Below are positions 51,897 through 63,598 of a stretch of 64,000 nucleotides of DNA, one piece after another. Position numbers and translations under genes: made by a program. The first letter of the stretch is position 1. Every line of letters begins with the position of its first letter. Source of the DNA: Formicarius rufipectus (Eukaryota; Chordata; Aves; Passeriformes; Formicariidae); the NCBI GenBank assembly GCA_013399695.1, contig VXAU01002492.1, positions 879,854 to 943,853 of the forward strand. The letters are read 5' to 3'. Under the pieces are notes generated by a model. It had not been told where the DNA came from. It did no database searches and worked only from the letters and a program-made list of their open reading frames with translations.

Positions 51897-54800
51897 GTGA
51901 AAGGTTTGTTACATTTTAAGAATTTATGGAGTCCAAAAATCTTAAGAAATTACATCCTTGTGGGAATCTTTCATAAAACTGAATGTCCAAACAATAAGAA
52001 CCCTTCAAAATAGTTTGCCACCGAACCAAATTCCTTTTGCTTTATACCTTTTAGGTTATCTTCAAGTACCTTGAAAGTTTCCTGATTACTTTTCTTGAGC
52101 TGGCAACAAATGGGATACAAAGGACACTTAGATACTGACTTCCTAAGAACATCTCCCATCAGGAAGTGCATTACTGAAGTTATCAAATAAATGTTTACAA
52201 TTTTGTTCTTTCTCTTCAGAAGTTTCCTCAAGTCACAGAAAGGAACTGCTGCTCATGAACATCATTCAGTGTGTGGAAAACAAATCGAGACTTTTCCATT
52301 TGGTGAAGCCAAAGATAACACCACTGCTTAGAGCCTGAAGGAGGTTATGTCTGGAGGGCAACAGTTCTCAAGCCCCATAGCACTAAGATTTTAGGGAAAA
52401 ACATGTATTTGACTGAACTGTGTTTACAAAAATGTTCAGTCACCTCTCTTTCATTCGTATAAATATCTCTGAATTCAAACTTTTCATTTTGTTGTGTTTA
52501 GGAAATCCCACAAAATACAATGGAATTTTTATTTTTCATGCTTTGGGAGTTTTGGGTTGGTTTTCTTGTTTTGTTTTGGGTTTTCTTTGTTGCATTTTTG
52601 GGGGCTTGTCTTGGTTTCCCCCCCTAACCTGAATTCAGGTAGTTTCCATTCTCTACAAGTCCAAGTAGAACCTGACATTGCTTGGATCTGCCTCGTAAGA
52701 GAAGTTTTTTGCTGGCAGAGTAGAGGAAAAAAGTTTACTTTTTCATTTATGGCATTTTAAAATTCTGTAGTAAATTGCTGATTTAAAAATTAGAGTAAAA
52801 AAAAACTGGGGAACCATCAAGGGCTGAGAGTAAATTCCTGAAATTGATGAGGAAGAAATCCACTCCTTGTAAGATGGGCTCAAACACACTGCACTCCCAG
52901 AGTTTCTTATTCCCATACCCTTAACAAAGTACAGCAGGTAAGTCTAGAATTAGAATTCTACAAGCAAGCCTGTTATTTTTAAGCCTGAAAAGTATTTAAT
53001 CAAATCTAATCTAAATAATATTACATATGTGTGGTAGCAAATTCCAAAAATTAATCTCCACTCAAGATCCATTCCGCCGAGGCAGTGGCTTAAAGGTGTC
53101 AGACTAAAAAATGTTTTGCTAAAGTATGTGAAAATCTTCTTTTAATTTAGATGTGTATTTATTCCATTTCCCTGGTTTTGATCTAGGCTAAAATTGTTGC
53201 ATAAATACAATAAAATCTGCGCTTCATCTTGTTATGATCAGGGAATGTGTGTGTGCAAGAGAGACACAGAGAGAATGGTCTTGATCCCCTTAGGCTAAAG
53301 CACATACTGCAGCCCTAACATTTATTAGGCCTTTATAATGCACTTTGCTGGATTTATTATCTCCACCTCCATCTACTTCTGCTTGAAGAGAACAGTCCTA
53401 AAATTGCCCTTAAAAGAAGACAATCATGATTCCTAAAATAGAGCATCCTTTCACAGCAAATCAAAAGTGGAGAACAATAGTGAGGGGGTTGTCTTTCCAA
53501 CCTTGCTGTGTGAAGTTTTCCTGCTGGAAGCTTTAAATGAAATAAAAATCAGCCTGCACAATGAGCCTTTGCAGATAATAGTGTTGGACAAGGACTTTGT
53601 TGGGTTACCTCCTTTTAACTTGTCTGTTCCCAGGCTAAATGAAGAAATAGGCTGATTGAGGGAGAACTAACTTTATCCAGGTTACAAGAGGGAACCACAT
53701 CTAACAGCCACAGCAGAAGAAGGCAGTGACACAGAGCCTGAATTATTTTCTCAGCTCTCCATGTGGTCTCTTCTGGCTGAAGAGAACGTGGCCCTTTCTG
53801 GCCCCCCTGTGTAACTGAGCTGAGTGGAGGGACAGGAGAGTGGGGTACTTTGGAACTTACCTATTGTCCTCCCTGGGTTTTGTCCTCTGAGATTTCTCAG
53901 GGTTTAGCTGAAAATTCTCAGATTCAGTAATGAAGTGGTGAAAAGAAGGTCTGAGAAGAAGGAAGAAAAAAATTGCTGCTCAGGTGCAAGTCTAGTATTG
54001 ACATTTCTAGGATTGTCAATCTAACAGTTCTCTGGAGAATGAAGTAAAAAATACTATTCAAATTAATTTGGGTTTTATTATAGATCAGGAAGAATGTAAT
54101 TCATAAGAAATAAGGGATTTTCTAGAAGCTCATTCTATGTCCACTCTCACTGTCTCTAGTGCTGAAAGAAAAAAAGTAACTAAGTTTCCACTCTTGGAAA
54201 TGCTGGACTTCAAATGGTTTGCCCCAAATCTTCTCAAAACTTACATGTGTATTCTATAAAATGCCTCAGAATCAATCTCTTGGTGACCTGGTAGGAGTCA
54301 GAAAGACCTGAAATCAGAGGGCCAATGTGCTACTGTCATACTGTTCCCACATTATTCTCTTCATTTGATTTATCTTGAATGTATGTGATAGAGAATTGCT
54401 CTAAAAGATTAGTTTTATTTCTTTCTTGAACTTTCCTCAAGCACAGCCACCCAAAAAAAAAAAAAGTGTCATCCAGTTCCCTGCAGGAAAGTTACATACA
54501 ATCCAGAATCTAACATCATGTACAGATTCACAGATTTCAGAGGGAAATCTGCGTTTCCATGTCCCAGTGCATCGGGGAGGTCATGCTGTCCTACATGATC
54601 TTGACTTTCTGTTTGTGCTGCCCAGCCAGTGACCACAGTCTATGGCTCTAATGCAGAATCTGTTCATGACTTCACTGTCCATGGATCCAGCAAGTCAGCA
54701 CGTGGGGACTTCAGAAACACCAAGAAGTTCCCATGACACCTAATTGTCAGCTTACTGCTCTCACATTATCACATCATATTTCCCATCATTAGCATGGGCA

Positions 54801-56479
54801 TATTCAAATCAGCTTGAAAACCTACACTTGTAGGTCATGTCTTTTCTAAGAGAGGAGCTTTTTTTGGACTTCCAGCTCAGATTTATTAATGGCCAGTGTA
54901 AACACACAGCAAAATATATCCATTAGGCACCTCTTCCTATGCTGCTCATCCCAGACTCAGTCAGATAATGAACTTAGACATGATGCTAAACAAAAATAAG
55001 CAAAGTAACGTCCTTAAGTATCAAGGGAGTGGAGGGACCATGACTGCTGCAGAATGTTCACTTACCAGAGCTTATCAGAGGAGTTACAGTCTCCACTGTT
55101 ATTAAAGCTGGCTTGAAAGTGGCAGCTTTGTTGATTTAGCAAAAGATTCAAAAAGTGAGCTGACCTTTTGAAGTCAAGCCTGCTCCTCCCTCCCTGAGCT
55201 GAGCAACTAAAGAGTCAACAGAGGATGAGAGGAAAGACACAAAGAGGTCAGGTGGCCACAGAAAACAAGTGCCTTTCTGTAAGGGACGATCTGGTTGCAG
55301 CAGGAAAGTGGTGGAGGGGCTGCAAACCAGCACCTTCCCAGTTCCACCACATTATTCAGGAAAACTGGTGCATTTTTAGGCAGAAACACATTTGGAAGGA
55401 GTAAGTGCCATCAAGCCCTGACTAGCATATTGAAAACATATGAGGGTACTCTGGAGAGTTTTGAGAGCTCTGCACAATGAGGCTAAATGACAACTGGAGT
55501 CCCCACAAGCTGGTTTCTAGTGATCCAAATGCTGGCAAACTGCTCCCCTTAGAATTAGCAGCAGAAGCTTCAGAATATGCAGGCATTTTCCTTCCAGGCT
55601 AGGGATAAATTGAAAATCTGAAAACTCTTTTCTGCTTTCAAGATTTCCCCTCAGAAATCCAAATGTCTTGGGCAGAGGGTGAGATCTCCATCCAGCAGGA
55701 TGGGAACTGTATCCGTGTGTGACCTTCCTGGTGACAAATTCAGAGAAAGGAAAAGGTAACAATGAAGAGTGGGATTCAGACATTCAGGAGATCAGTATAG
55801 GGGCAGAAAATTTGGCTGTGTAAATGAGACAATACAAAATTAATTGATTCGAAAGACGATGGTTTTTATCCAATGTCTGCACCCCACCTAATTCCCAGAT
55901 AAACACTCAAAGGGAATCAAATGCTTCACAAACATCGTAACCTGTCTCAGAACAGGACATGCACTTGAAGAAGTGTGGGTGGGTGCACAGTGGCAGATGT
56001 GGCAGAGGACTGTTTTGCTAGCACAGGAAATTTCTAGGGCTTTACTGCTTCCCTTCAGCACACATCTTTTGGTTCAACATAATGACCGAATTTGCATCCA
56101 AACAAGTTTGCATATTCTTGAATTTTCCATTCTGACTTCAGTGTTACCATATTCCAGTGAGGTCTCATCTTGCACTGTGACACATTTATTACCAGATGAT
56201 AATTGAAAAATAGAAGAAATGGCTCGAAGAGTAAATGGAAGAGAGGCAGATAATTTTAGGATCCAATTTTCTCTGCATTTTTTACTGGTAGGCATAGCAT
56301 AATACTGCAACAGAATCCAATCAGAAGTTCTCTTCTGCACTTGTTACATTTCAGTGAGCTAACAGTGGCATGTCAAAACAGCTACAAATCTGGAAGACTT
56401 GTTTTTGCTGGAATTAACAATAGGACAACCAAAACTATGAAGAACAAATATAAAAAGAATGCAAAAAAAAATAAATTGT
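51897..56479. other. Gene-less unique sequence
   Basis: No gene recognised. A G/T-rich low-complexity stretch lies at about 52,543-52,626 and an A-run at 54,453-54,465. Frames up to about 88 codons are present on both strands without recognisable content. Confidence 0.5.
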
Positions 56480-56720
56480 TAAACAAATAAAGGATTTCAA
56501 TTATGCTTATTGCCACTTTAATTTGCTTTTCTTCGTGTGTGGCAAAACTCTTAATATCATATTATAGACAATTAATTCAACGGCTGTAGTGAAATTAAAT
56601 AGATTTCTATAATTTGTATGTTGGCAGAAAACAGTAGCATTAATAATGCCTGTCATTTGGCAAACAGATAATAAAGCCCAAATCTAGTTAAGGAAACTCA
56701 ATAAAATCTTTATATGGTAA
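56480..56720. promoter_or_regulatory. Candidate conserved non-coding element
   Basis: AT-rich and non-repetitive, with several homeodomain-type cores (AATTAATTC at about 56,570-56,578 and GCATTAATAATGCC at 56,637-56,650, the latter an inverted repeat) and isolated CpGs (TTCGTG, AACGG, AACGAAC). No open frame of note. It is called on texture alone. Confidence 0.27.
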
Positions 56721-57299
56721 CAACGAACTCTGTGAGCCAGATGCTGTTTGAATGGAGGAGGGTGCACCCAGGGCACAAACAAGCAGAAACCCCACAAAGT
56801 GCAGTGGGGCTGTCCTACAGTTCCCCAAAGACTACAGGTCAGAAAATCCATTTGCTTCTTTCTATGACAGAGAATTTCACAGCAAGCTCCATTTCACCTC
56901 CTCTTTATTAAGGCTTTGAAAGAGGTTTGCCTTAGCTCTGCATGCTACACCAGAAGGGTGTGTGCTCAGGACGAGATATGCAGCCCTGGAGGACAGGGGA
57001 CCCTCAGCAGGGACCTACCTGTGCCAGCCTGGGCTGCTCTGGGAGCTGAAGGACACTGGAATAAGTCACTCAGTGTGCAAAGACTCTGGGAAAACCTCTG
57101 CAGCATAAAACAGAACTGTATGATGGGACACCAAGCCTGTCCTTCACCTTCTCTGCTCTCAGCATGACCTTACTTTGTTCTCTCCTCTTGTGCTCCCTCT
57201 ACCAGCCAAACCACAGCAAGAGTCTGGGTTTTCAGGATTTCATAAACCTGCAGTTCTTCTGAATCCCAGTAGAGCCAATGAAAAATTCCATCTACTTGT
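56721..57299. other. Gene-less unique sequence
   Basis: Moderately GC-richer DNA before the sense CR1. No gene or repeat family recognised. Confidence 0.45.
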
Positions 57300-57756
57300 T
57301 GGAGCAAGTCCAGAGGAGGCACCAGGATGGTCAGAGGATGGAGCAGCTCTGCTGGGAGGAAAGGCTGGGAGAGCTGGGGTTCTTCACCTGGAGAAGAGAA
57401 GCTTTGGGGTGCCCTAACTGTAACCCTGTAGTGCCTGAGGGAACCTGCAAGAAAGATGGAAAGAGACTATTGACAAAGGGCTGGAGGGACAGGACAAGGG
57501 GAATGGTTTCTCACTGACAGAGTAGAGTTAGATGGGATATTGGGAAGGAATTCTTCCCTTGTGAGAGTGGGCAGGTCCTGGCAGAGGCTGCCCAAAGAGG
57601 TTGTGGCTGCCCCATCCCTGGAAGTGCCCAAGGCCAGGCTGAACAGAGCTTGGAGCAACCTGGACTGGTGGAAGGTGTCCCTGCCCGTGGAACTGAGGGT
57701 GGACTGAGATGATTTTTGGGGTCCCTTCCAACCCAGGCCAGTCTATGATTACTGAT
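57300..57756 (+). mobile_element. CR1 LINE 3' fragment (sense)
   Basis: A 5'-truncated sense CR1. It starts near GGAGCAAGTCCAGAGGAGGC and runs through CTGGAGAAGAGAAGCTTTGG, GGGACAGGACAAGGGGAATG, CCCATCCCTGGAAGTGCCC and GGTGGAAGGTGTCCCTGCCC. It ends in the CR1 3' terminus GGGTCCCTTCCAACCCAGGC with a decayed TCTATGATTACTGATT tail. It shares a 53-base identical stretch (57,307-57,359) with the copy at 24,821-24,873, so both derive from closely related CR1 sources. The open frames over it are frameshifted remnants of the ORF2 C-terminus. Confidence 0.95.
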
Positions 57757-59777
57757 TTTATGTATTTCACTACGCATATCCACTTCATACACGAACTCAA
57801 GGTACAGGCACTTTGATCATGGGACTGTGTGGCTTAGAAATGCAAAAATATTATGATTTCAAGGAAGAAAAGGTCATCATTTAGAAATCCAGCTTGGGCT
57901 GCTTGCCAACCATGTCTTATCCCAGGAATCCCTAGACTCATCTATTCTTCATTTGCCTTGCCTATAATTCTACTTATGATCTCTCTTGTAAACATTTATG
58001 AGCAGACATTTCAGAAGCTTCATATTTTCTTTAACAAATGGTTTAGATCATCTCTGTGTAGAGTGCTACATAACGATGCAACATCACACATTAATATTTA
58101 AAACTGAATGAAATAACACCTCAACAAGGATAATTTTTTCTCAGTTTGCTAGCTGTCTTAAATTTATTTGTGAAATGAATTAGAACAAGGAAACCATGGA
58201 GATAAAGTTTCCTTGCATTTTTATGAATAGACAGCGAATTCATTTTTAGAAAAAAATATTTGCATAAATGTCATTTTTTTTTCCTTCTGAAAGGGCACCT
58301 GTTTCCACAAATTATAATCTGAAGCTCATTAGATGATTAGATGTTCTGGAAATATGATTTATAGGCCAGATCTCCCAATCAAGAGAGAAAAACAACACTG
58401 TATGAAATACATTCTGGAACAAAATTCAGCCGAATTGTAAAACACAGAAATTCAATATTCCATAATTGCTGCTACAAGCAAGCGCCACTTTCTAAGGCAG
58501 CACTGCAGAGAGGCAGTGAACAGAAATAAAACCCAACAAATGGCATGAAATGCAAACTGAGAACTGAGAGAGGTTTGGAGTTCACATCCTGTGTCAGGCT
58601 ATGAGAGGGTGCGTGTCAGAGCCTCTGGGAGCACATTGCTGGAGCTGCCCTGCCTTGGATGTACCTCTGCAGCCACAGGGACAGTGTCCAGTAAGGAATG
58701 ACAGCAAAAGGAACAATGCAAGTGTTATAGGAGATATTCCCATGGCCAGCCAAGCCAAACCCAGCCCCAGCCTCCCAGCACTGGCTGCTCTTGTGCTTCC
58801 CTCACTCAGCTGGCAGAAACAAGCAGCATTTTTGATCTGCTCACACCTCTGTTTGCTTTCCCTCCATGTCCAAAAGGAGAGGCACACTCGTGCTTTGCCT
58901 TCTGTCACCTCCTAATTCCATCACATCTAGTTTTCTTGTTCTCCTGTCACAGCTCCCCCTGCTCCAGGACCTTTCCCATGAAGGCTCTGACACTGTTTGC
59001 AGAGGTGCTGAGAGCACTTACAGTGATGGACACCTATTTTCAGAATGTAGACCTTCCAGAAATTTCTTGTCACCTTGTCACCCTTAACCCATTCCTCTCT
59101 ACTATTTGTAATTTTTTTCCTCTGATTATTTTTAACACCAATTTCTCTTTTCATTTCCCTTGGGTTCCAGCAGGATCACTAAACTACAATTTACAGTTTC
59201 TGCGAACCCAAGGTACTTTCCTCCACTCTCACTTAGCTGCTTTGGGATTTGCAACTTATTGCCTCCTTTTTTATTTTCTTACAAAAAGCAATGTGTCCTT
59301 CAGATGATGGCCTACATAAACCAGATTTTTATAGACCCAGGGTCAGCATAGGGCTTTTAGAGGGCTTTCATATTTGGCTTGGAAACTGAAATACTTGTAT
59401 GCTTGATTTTTTAAAAAGGAAAAGAAATCAGTCCTTATTTTGAAAAGAATTTGTCTCAAATCAACAAGTACAGTCCAGGAAGTTCAGACAGCTTTGTGCC
59501 CCCCCAAAAAAAACAACGAACCAAACAAACAAAAAAAATCATCTAACTTCTTTGCTCTTAAAGAACTGAGCAATGATCCTACCCAGAAGTTGACAAGATC
59601 AGCACGGGTTGGAGAGTATCAAGGTCTGCAATATATTTTTATACTGTTGATTGCCCTTATCTACACAATTTTATATTCCAGATTTCTCAGCTACAGTCCT
59701 TACCAATGGGACAGTCCCTGTCCCTTTGAAGATACAATTTAACTGAATAAACCACAGAAATCACAGAAGAAATCACA
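57757..59777. other. Gene-less unique sequence
   Basis: No gene recognised. Overlapping 100-codon frames on opposite strands at about 58,594-58,915 and a 123-codon frame at 58,936-59,307 have no family resemblance. A C-run, A-run and AAAC patch lies at 59,498-59,536. Confidence 0.5.
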
Positions 59778-59872
59778 GCATCAGGGTGGTGAAATGGCTT
59801 AGACAATGTCATGCAACATGACAATGGCAGAATCAAGAGAAAATAAACTGAACTTACCTGAATCCCACCTGG
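59778..59872 (-). repeat. MIR SINE remnant (antisense)
   Basis: GGTGAAATGGCTTAGACAAT, then GTCATGCAACATGACAATGG and CAGAATCAAGA, align without gaps to the antisense MIR core ('ggttaagtgacttgcccaaggtcacacagctagtaagtggcagagccggga') at roughly 65 percent over about 50 bases by eye. It is an ancient, inactive element. Confidence 0.45.
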
Positions 59873-60920
59873 GTCATTGCCCTGTTTAGTGGACAATCCC
59901 ACCCCAGGGGGGTTGATCCAACCCCCTGGATCTCCCACTGCTCCATCCACTGTTGAATACTCAAGGAGAGTGCAACTCCCATGTCCACTCCTTCATCACG
60001 TATCTGAAAATAAAGTAGGTCCCTTACCTTAACATCATGTTTAATAAGAGTTAAACTCTACTAGGTCTAATATTAAGTGGCAAATGACAGCAATAAGGTG
60101 TGACAAATATATTTTGAGTCCCAGAGACAAGACTGTTCTATATGTCACCTGCATTACTGTTAAGCATTGGGATGCAAATCCTTGCTGACAGGAGGTAACA
60201 CATGGGTGATACTTAGTAAAATCATGTCAAGGTAAATTTGATTAAGTGAGAATGACACAACCTGATTTATGGATTCCATTGACACGCTATTTCTTTCCTG
60301 GCAGTGGAAATAATATTATTTATTTCTGTTGAGTATAACTTTCCACATTTGCCACATTCTGACTCTTGTATTAAATGGGTTCCATTATATTATTTATATG
60401 ACTTCAGTACCTAGAGGGCCAAGGTAGGTCTTCTCTGTGCAATGAATAGTGAAATACTTCTGCCAAGAATTGTTTGTTGCTGAAATAGTCAAGTCAGGCA
60501 AAGGGAGGTTAAAACAAATGGATTTTCATGTTCTACAGTCAAAGGAACTGACATCTTCATGCATGATTTCTTCATCTGCTCAAGTAACTCTGGAGGACTT
60601 TTTCATCACTGACATGCAAGGTTCAATCTGTAACTGGTCTTGCTCTCTTTATTTTCCCACTCTTTGTATCAGCACTGATTTATCTCTCCTGCAGCCTCAT
60701 GATATTTTCTCCACACAGCGTGGCACAGCCTGGCACTAATGATGCCCAGCCTGGCAAAAAAACAACTGGGCATGTTTTCTTATTACCAAATAAATCTGCT
60801 TCCAGATTCTGTTCCACTATACAATTTTAATGAGATCAATGTATTTTATGTTTAAAATTACAAGTAAGGGAAATAAACAATTAGCACTGAACAGGATCTT
60901 GAACACAACAATAGAAGAAT
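59873..60920. other. Gene-less unique sequence
   Basis: No gene or repeat family recognised. The 96-codon plus-strand frame 60,449-60,739 is without recognisable features. Confidence 0.45.
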
Positions 60921-61168
60921 TTCATGTGGAGGGGACTCTGGAAGTCTCTTATCCAGCCTCTCAATGCAGAGCCAACAAGGTCATCATACAGTCAAGTTCT
61001 GAATATCTCCAAGACTAAATATCTGACCCCTCCTCTTACAGATTGAACCCATGACGGAGATCATGGATTTGACCCATATTTGACTACCCTCGTGAGGCTA
61101 AAATTCTATCTTGTACAATTGGATTGTTCTGCGCCACAGCTTGTGTCCACTGTTTGGGAACCAGTGGA
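60921..61168 (-). mobile_element. Old CR1 LINE 3' fragment, different subfamily
   Basis: The antisense 3' region of a CR1 subfamily distinct from the others. GTGGAGGGGACTCTGGAAGT with TCTTATCCAGCC corresponds to the 'ggaagggacctctggagatcatctagtcca' 3' end. GTTCTGAATATCTCCAAGAC matches the 'gttttgaatatctccagaga' block. The right part, CTTGTACAATTGGATTGTTC then CCACAGCTTGTGTCCACTG, matches the 'tgtacaattggaacttcctgtg...cagcttgtgtcc' block. The middle is strongly diverged, so this insertion is old. Confidence 0.65.
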
Positions 61169-61405
61169 AGGAGAAAAGCAAAGGGGAATGGCAGTTTTAT
61201 TCAATAGGGAGCCTATATCACATAACATCACCTGTGAAACAGAAATGGGGGTAAAGAACATTGTGTCAGTCAAAAGATGAAACAGATTTCAAAGTTCTAT
61301 CATGAAGAAAAAGTACCTGAAATTAAAGAAGAGGGAAGTAAATGGGATCGAGTGCCTCACTTTGCTGTGAAAGCACTGAAATAGTGAACTAGTCATTTGT
61401 GTAGA
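61169..61405. other. Spacer between two antisense CR1 fragments
   Basis: About 240 bases with no recognisable feature. Confidence 0.5.
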
Positions 61406-62199
61406 TAGAATCATAGAATCATCCAGTCATAGAATCATTTGAGTTGGAAAAGACCCCTGAGATCATCAAGTCCATATGTTAACCCTACACTGCCAAGTCC
61501 ATCACTGAACCACAACTATATCCCTTTTAAACATCTTCAGGGATGGTGACTCCACCACTGCCCTGGGCAACCTGTGCCAATGCCTGACCACCCTTTTAAT
61601 GCAGAATTTTTCCCTAATATCCAACATAAACCTCTCTCAGTACAACTTGAGATCGTTTGCTCTTGTCCTGTCCCTTCTTCCCTGGGAGCAGAGCCCAACA
61701 GCCCCCAGCTCCCTGTTCCTGTCTGGGAGTTGCAGAGCCAGTAGGTCCCCTCTGAGCCTCCTTTTCTCCAGGCTTGAGCCCTCCCAGCTCCCTCAGCTGC
61801 TCCTGCTGCTCCAACCCCTTCCCCAGCTCTGTTCCCTTCCCTGGACACTCTCCAGGCCCTCCATTGAGGGTCCCAGAACTGGACATAGCCCTGGAGGTGC
61901 CTCAACAGTGCCAGCACAGGGGACAGTCACTGCCCTGCTCCTGTGACCGCACCTGTGCTGGTACAAGCCAGGTGTCATTGGCCTTCTTGCCCATCTGGGC
62001 ACACCTGGGATCATTTTCAGTCCCTGTCACCCAACACTCCCAGGGCCTTTTCCAGGTTTCCAGCCCCTCTGCACCATCCTGGAGCTGGAGGGGGTTGTGG
62101 TGACCCAAATGCAGGACCTGGTTCTTGGCTTTGTTGAACTTCACACCGTTGACCTCAGTCCATCAATCCAGTCTGTCCAGATCCCTTTGCAGAGCCTGT
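61406..62199 (-). mobile_element. CR1 LINE fragment, about 0.8 kb (antisense)
   Basis: Begins with the CR1 3' tail in antisense (repeated TAGAATCAT units, 61,406-61,440) followed by GAGTTGGAAAAGACCCCTGA. It continues through CTTCAGGGATGGTGACTCCA, TCAGCCTCCTTTTCT-like DNA, CATTGGCCTTCTTGCCCATC and GACCTGGTTCTTGGCTTTGT. It ends near CAGATCCCTTTGCAGAGCCT in the downstream part of the reverse-transcriptase domain. On the minus strand this is the C-terminal ORF2 region plus 3' UTR. Frames of up to 126 codons exist on both strands but stops and frameshifts interrupt the ancestral frame. It is a different CR1 subfamily from the 24 kb and 57 kb copies. Confidence 0.95.
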
Positions 62200-62230
62200 A
62201 GAGATGGGACACAGGTAATTAAGCACAAGG

Positions 62231-62334
62231 TACTTAATTAGCCAAGTTCATTAAGGTGGAGAGGAATTTGAGAGATGACTAAATACTGCCACAGCTTTGT
62301 CTAGGACCTTGTTCCTAGGGGTGAAAAAAATGAT
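62231..62334 (+). repeat. 104-bp direct repeat, copy A
   Basis: Starts TACTTAATTAGCCAAGTTCA and ends GGGGTGAAAAAAATGAT. It aligns gap-free to 63,495-63,598 with 10 mismatches (about 90 percent identity). It lies about 30 bases beyond the 5'-truncated edge of the CR1 at 61,406-62,199. I do not recognise a repeat family, and no coding frame is shared between the copies. Confidence 0.9.
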
Positions 62335-62869
62335 TACATGTAAGTAGGTTAGTTCAGTTCAGGATGTTAAAATAACACTTGACATTCTTGAGCTGGCGCA
62401 CACCTTCAAATGAGGGTGAGTTCCCTCACTTGGATGAAAGCTGACAGTGGAGAAAAGACCAGAACTTTCAGATGTCCTCTCCATCCAAACCATGCTCTAA
62501 AGAGTCACTTGCGGAAGAGGAATAACAGCATTTAGCCCTCTAACAACTCTGCCTACTTTCAGAGTGGTGGTGGGACTCAGCAGCAACCATTAGCCAGAAC
62601 CTCCAGAACAAAATTACATGCCTTATGTGTTCCCATGACATCCTGTGAGTGACACACACAGAGCAAAGGGGAGCAGCAAATCTGTCCCATCCCATTCATT
62701 GCAGACCTTTGACCTTTTTAAAATAATGCATTTGGCAGGAGAGGCTGGCCACTGCTGGTACACCAGCTATCAATACATTCTTAATAGGAATGACTAAACT
62801 GGCAGCTGAGCCCATCCCTGCTACCCAGAGAACTGTGCAACACAACACCAACAAAAAAAAAAACCTGCT
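62335..62869. other. Spacer between the direct repeats, left part
   Basis: No gene or repeat family recognised. Confidence 0.45.
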
Positions 62870-63180
62870 GTAAAAAATTTGGCAATACATGTTGTAAATA
62901 GCAGGTTTACTGGCAGCTGTCAGATTACCTCCGTTGTGAAGTTGCTCCTTTAAATTTACAGCATTGCAATCACAAAAACTGTAATTAAAAGCCATGGAAA
63001 TTACTGTTTGCATTTCTAATGTAACGGCAATTTCAAAACAATATATCAATATGGGGCAACAAAGAAATTGTCTGTTTTCAAAGCTGAGGAGAAGAGATTT
63101 TATTCTATGATACATGTGTGTTTCCCCAGCATGATTTTTCCTTTAATGACGCCTCATAGCAAAATAGTCCACTCTACTTA
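62870..63180. promoter_or_regulatory. Candidate conserved non-coding element
   Basis: Non-repetitive AT-rich sequence with homeodomain-type and octamer-like cores (CTGTAATTAAAAG near 62,978-62,990; TTTGCATTTC near 63,007-63,016) and isolated CpGs (CTCCGTTG, TAACGGC, GACGCC). The minus-strand frame 62,696-63,115 (139 codons) spans it but shows no recognisable protein. It is called on sequence texture only. Confidence 0.27.
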
Positions 63181-63494
63181 CTGATCATGTTAAGCTGTTG
63201 CCATGGAAATATGAAGACCCTACTATACTCAGATGTTAACTCTTAAAGCACAGCTTTACAATGCTTTAATAGCAATTTTTGTTTAAAAAGAGAGCTCTTG
63301 GCAATGCAGAATTCATTCATTTTCCAGCTGTCTAGCACAATAGCTTTGTAAGGAAGACAATGATTAGGGCTTGTTCCAGGGGTGTTGCAAAGAGCATAAC
63401 AACCAGCCACGGGAAAATATCCCCCCACATCATTTCCCTTTGAATAGAGAATGATGGGAAAAGCAACAAACAGCTCCACAGACAATGTAAGGAG

Positions 63495-63598
63495 TACTTC
63501 ATTAGCCAAGTTCATTAAGGAGGAGAGGAAATTGAGAGATGACTAAATACTGCTATGGCTTTGTCTAGCACCTTATTCCTAGGGGTTTAAAAAATGAT
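63495..63598 (+). repeat. 104-bp direct repeat, copy B
   Basis: Second copy of the sequence at 62,231-62,334, same orientation, 1,264 bases downstream. It starts TACTTCATTAGCCAAGTTCA and ends GGGGTTTAAAAAATGAT. The flanks diverge immediately on the left and within about five bases on the right. Confidence 0.9.

Noticed and set aside
53030..53070. AGCAAATTCCAAAAATTAATC, resembling the 'ggagttccacaggttaatt' block of old CR1
   Set aside because: Flanking sequence does not extend the match.
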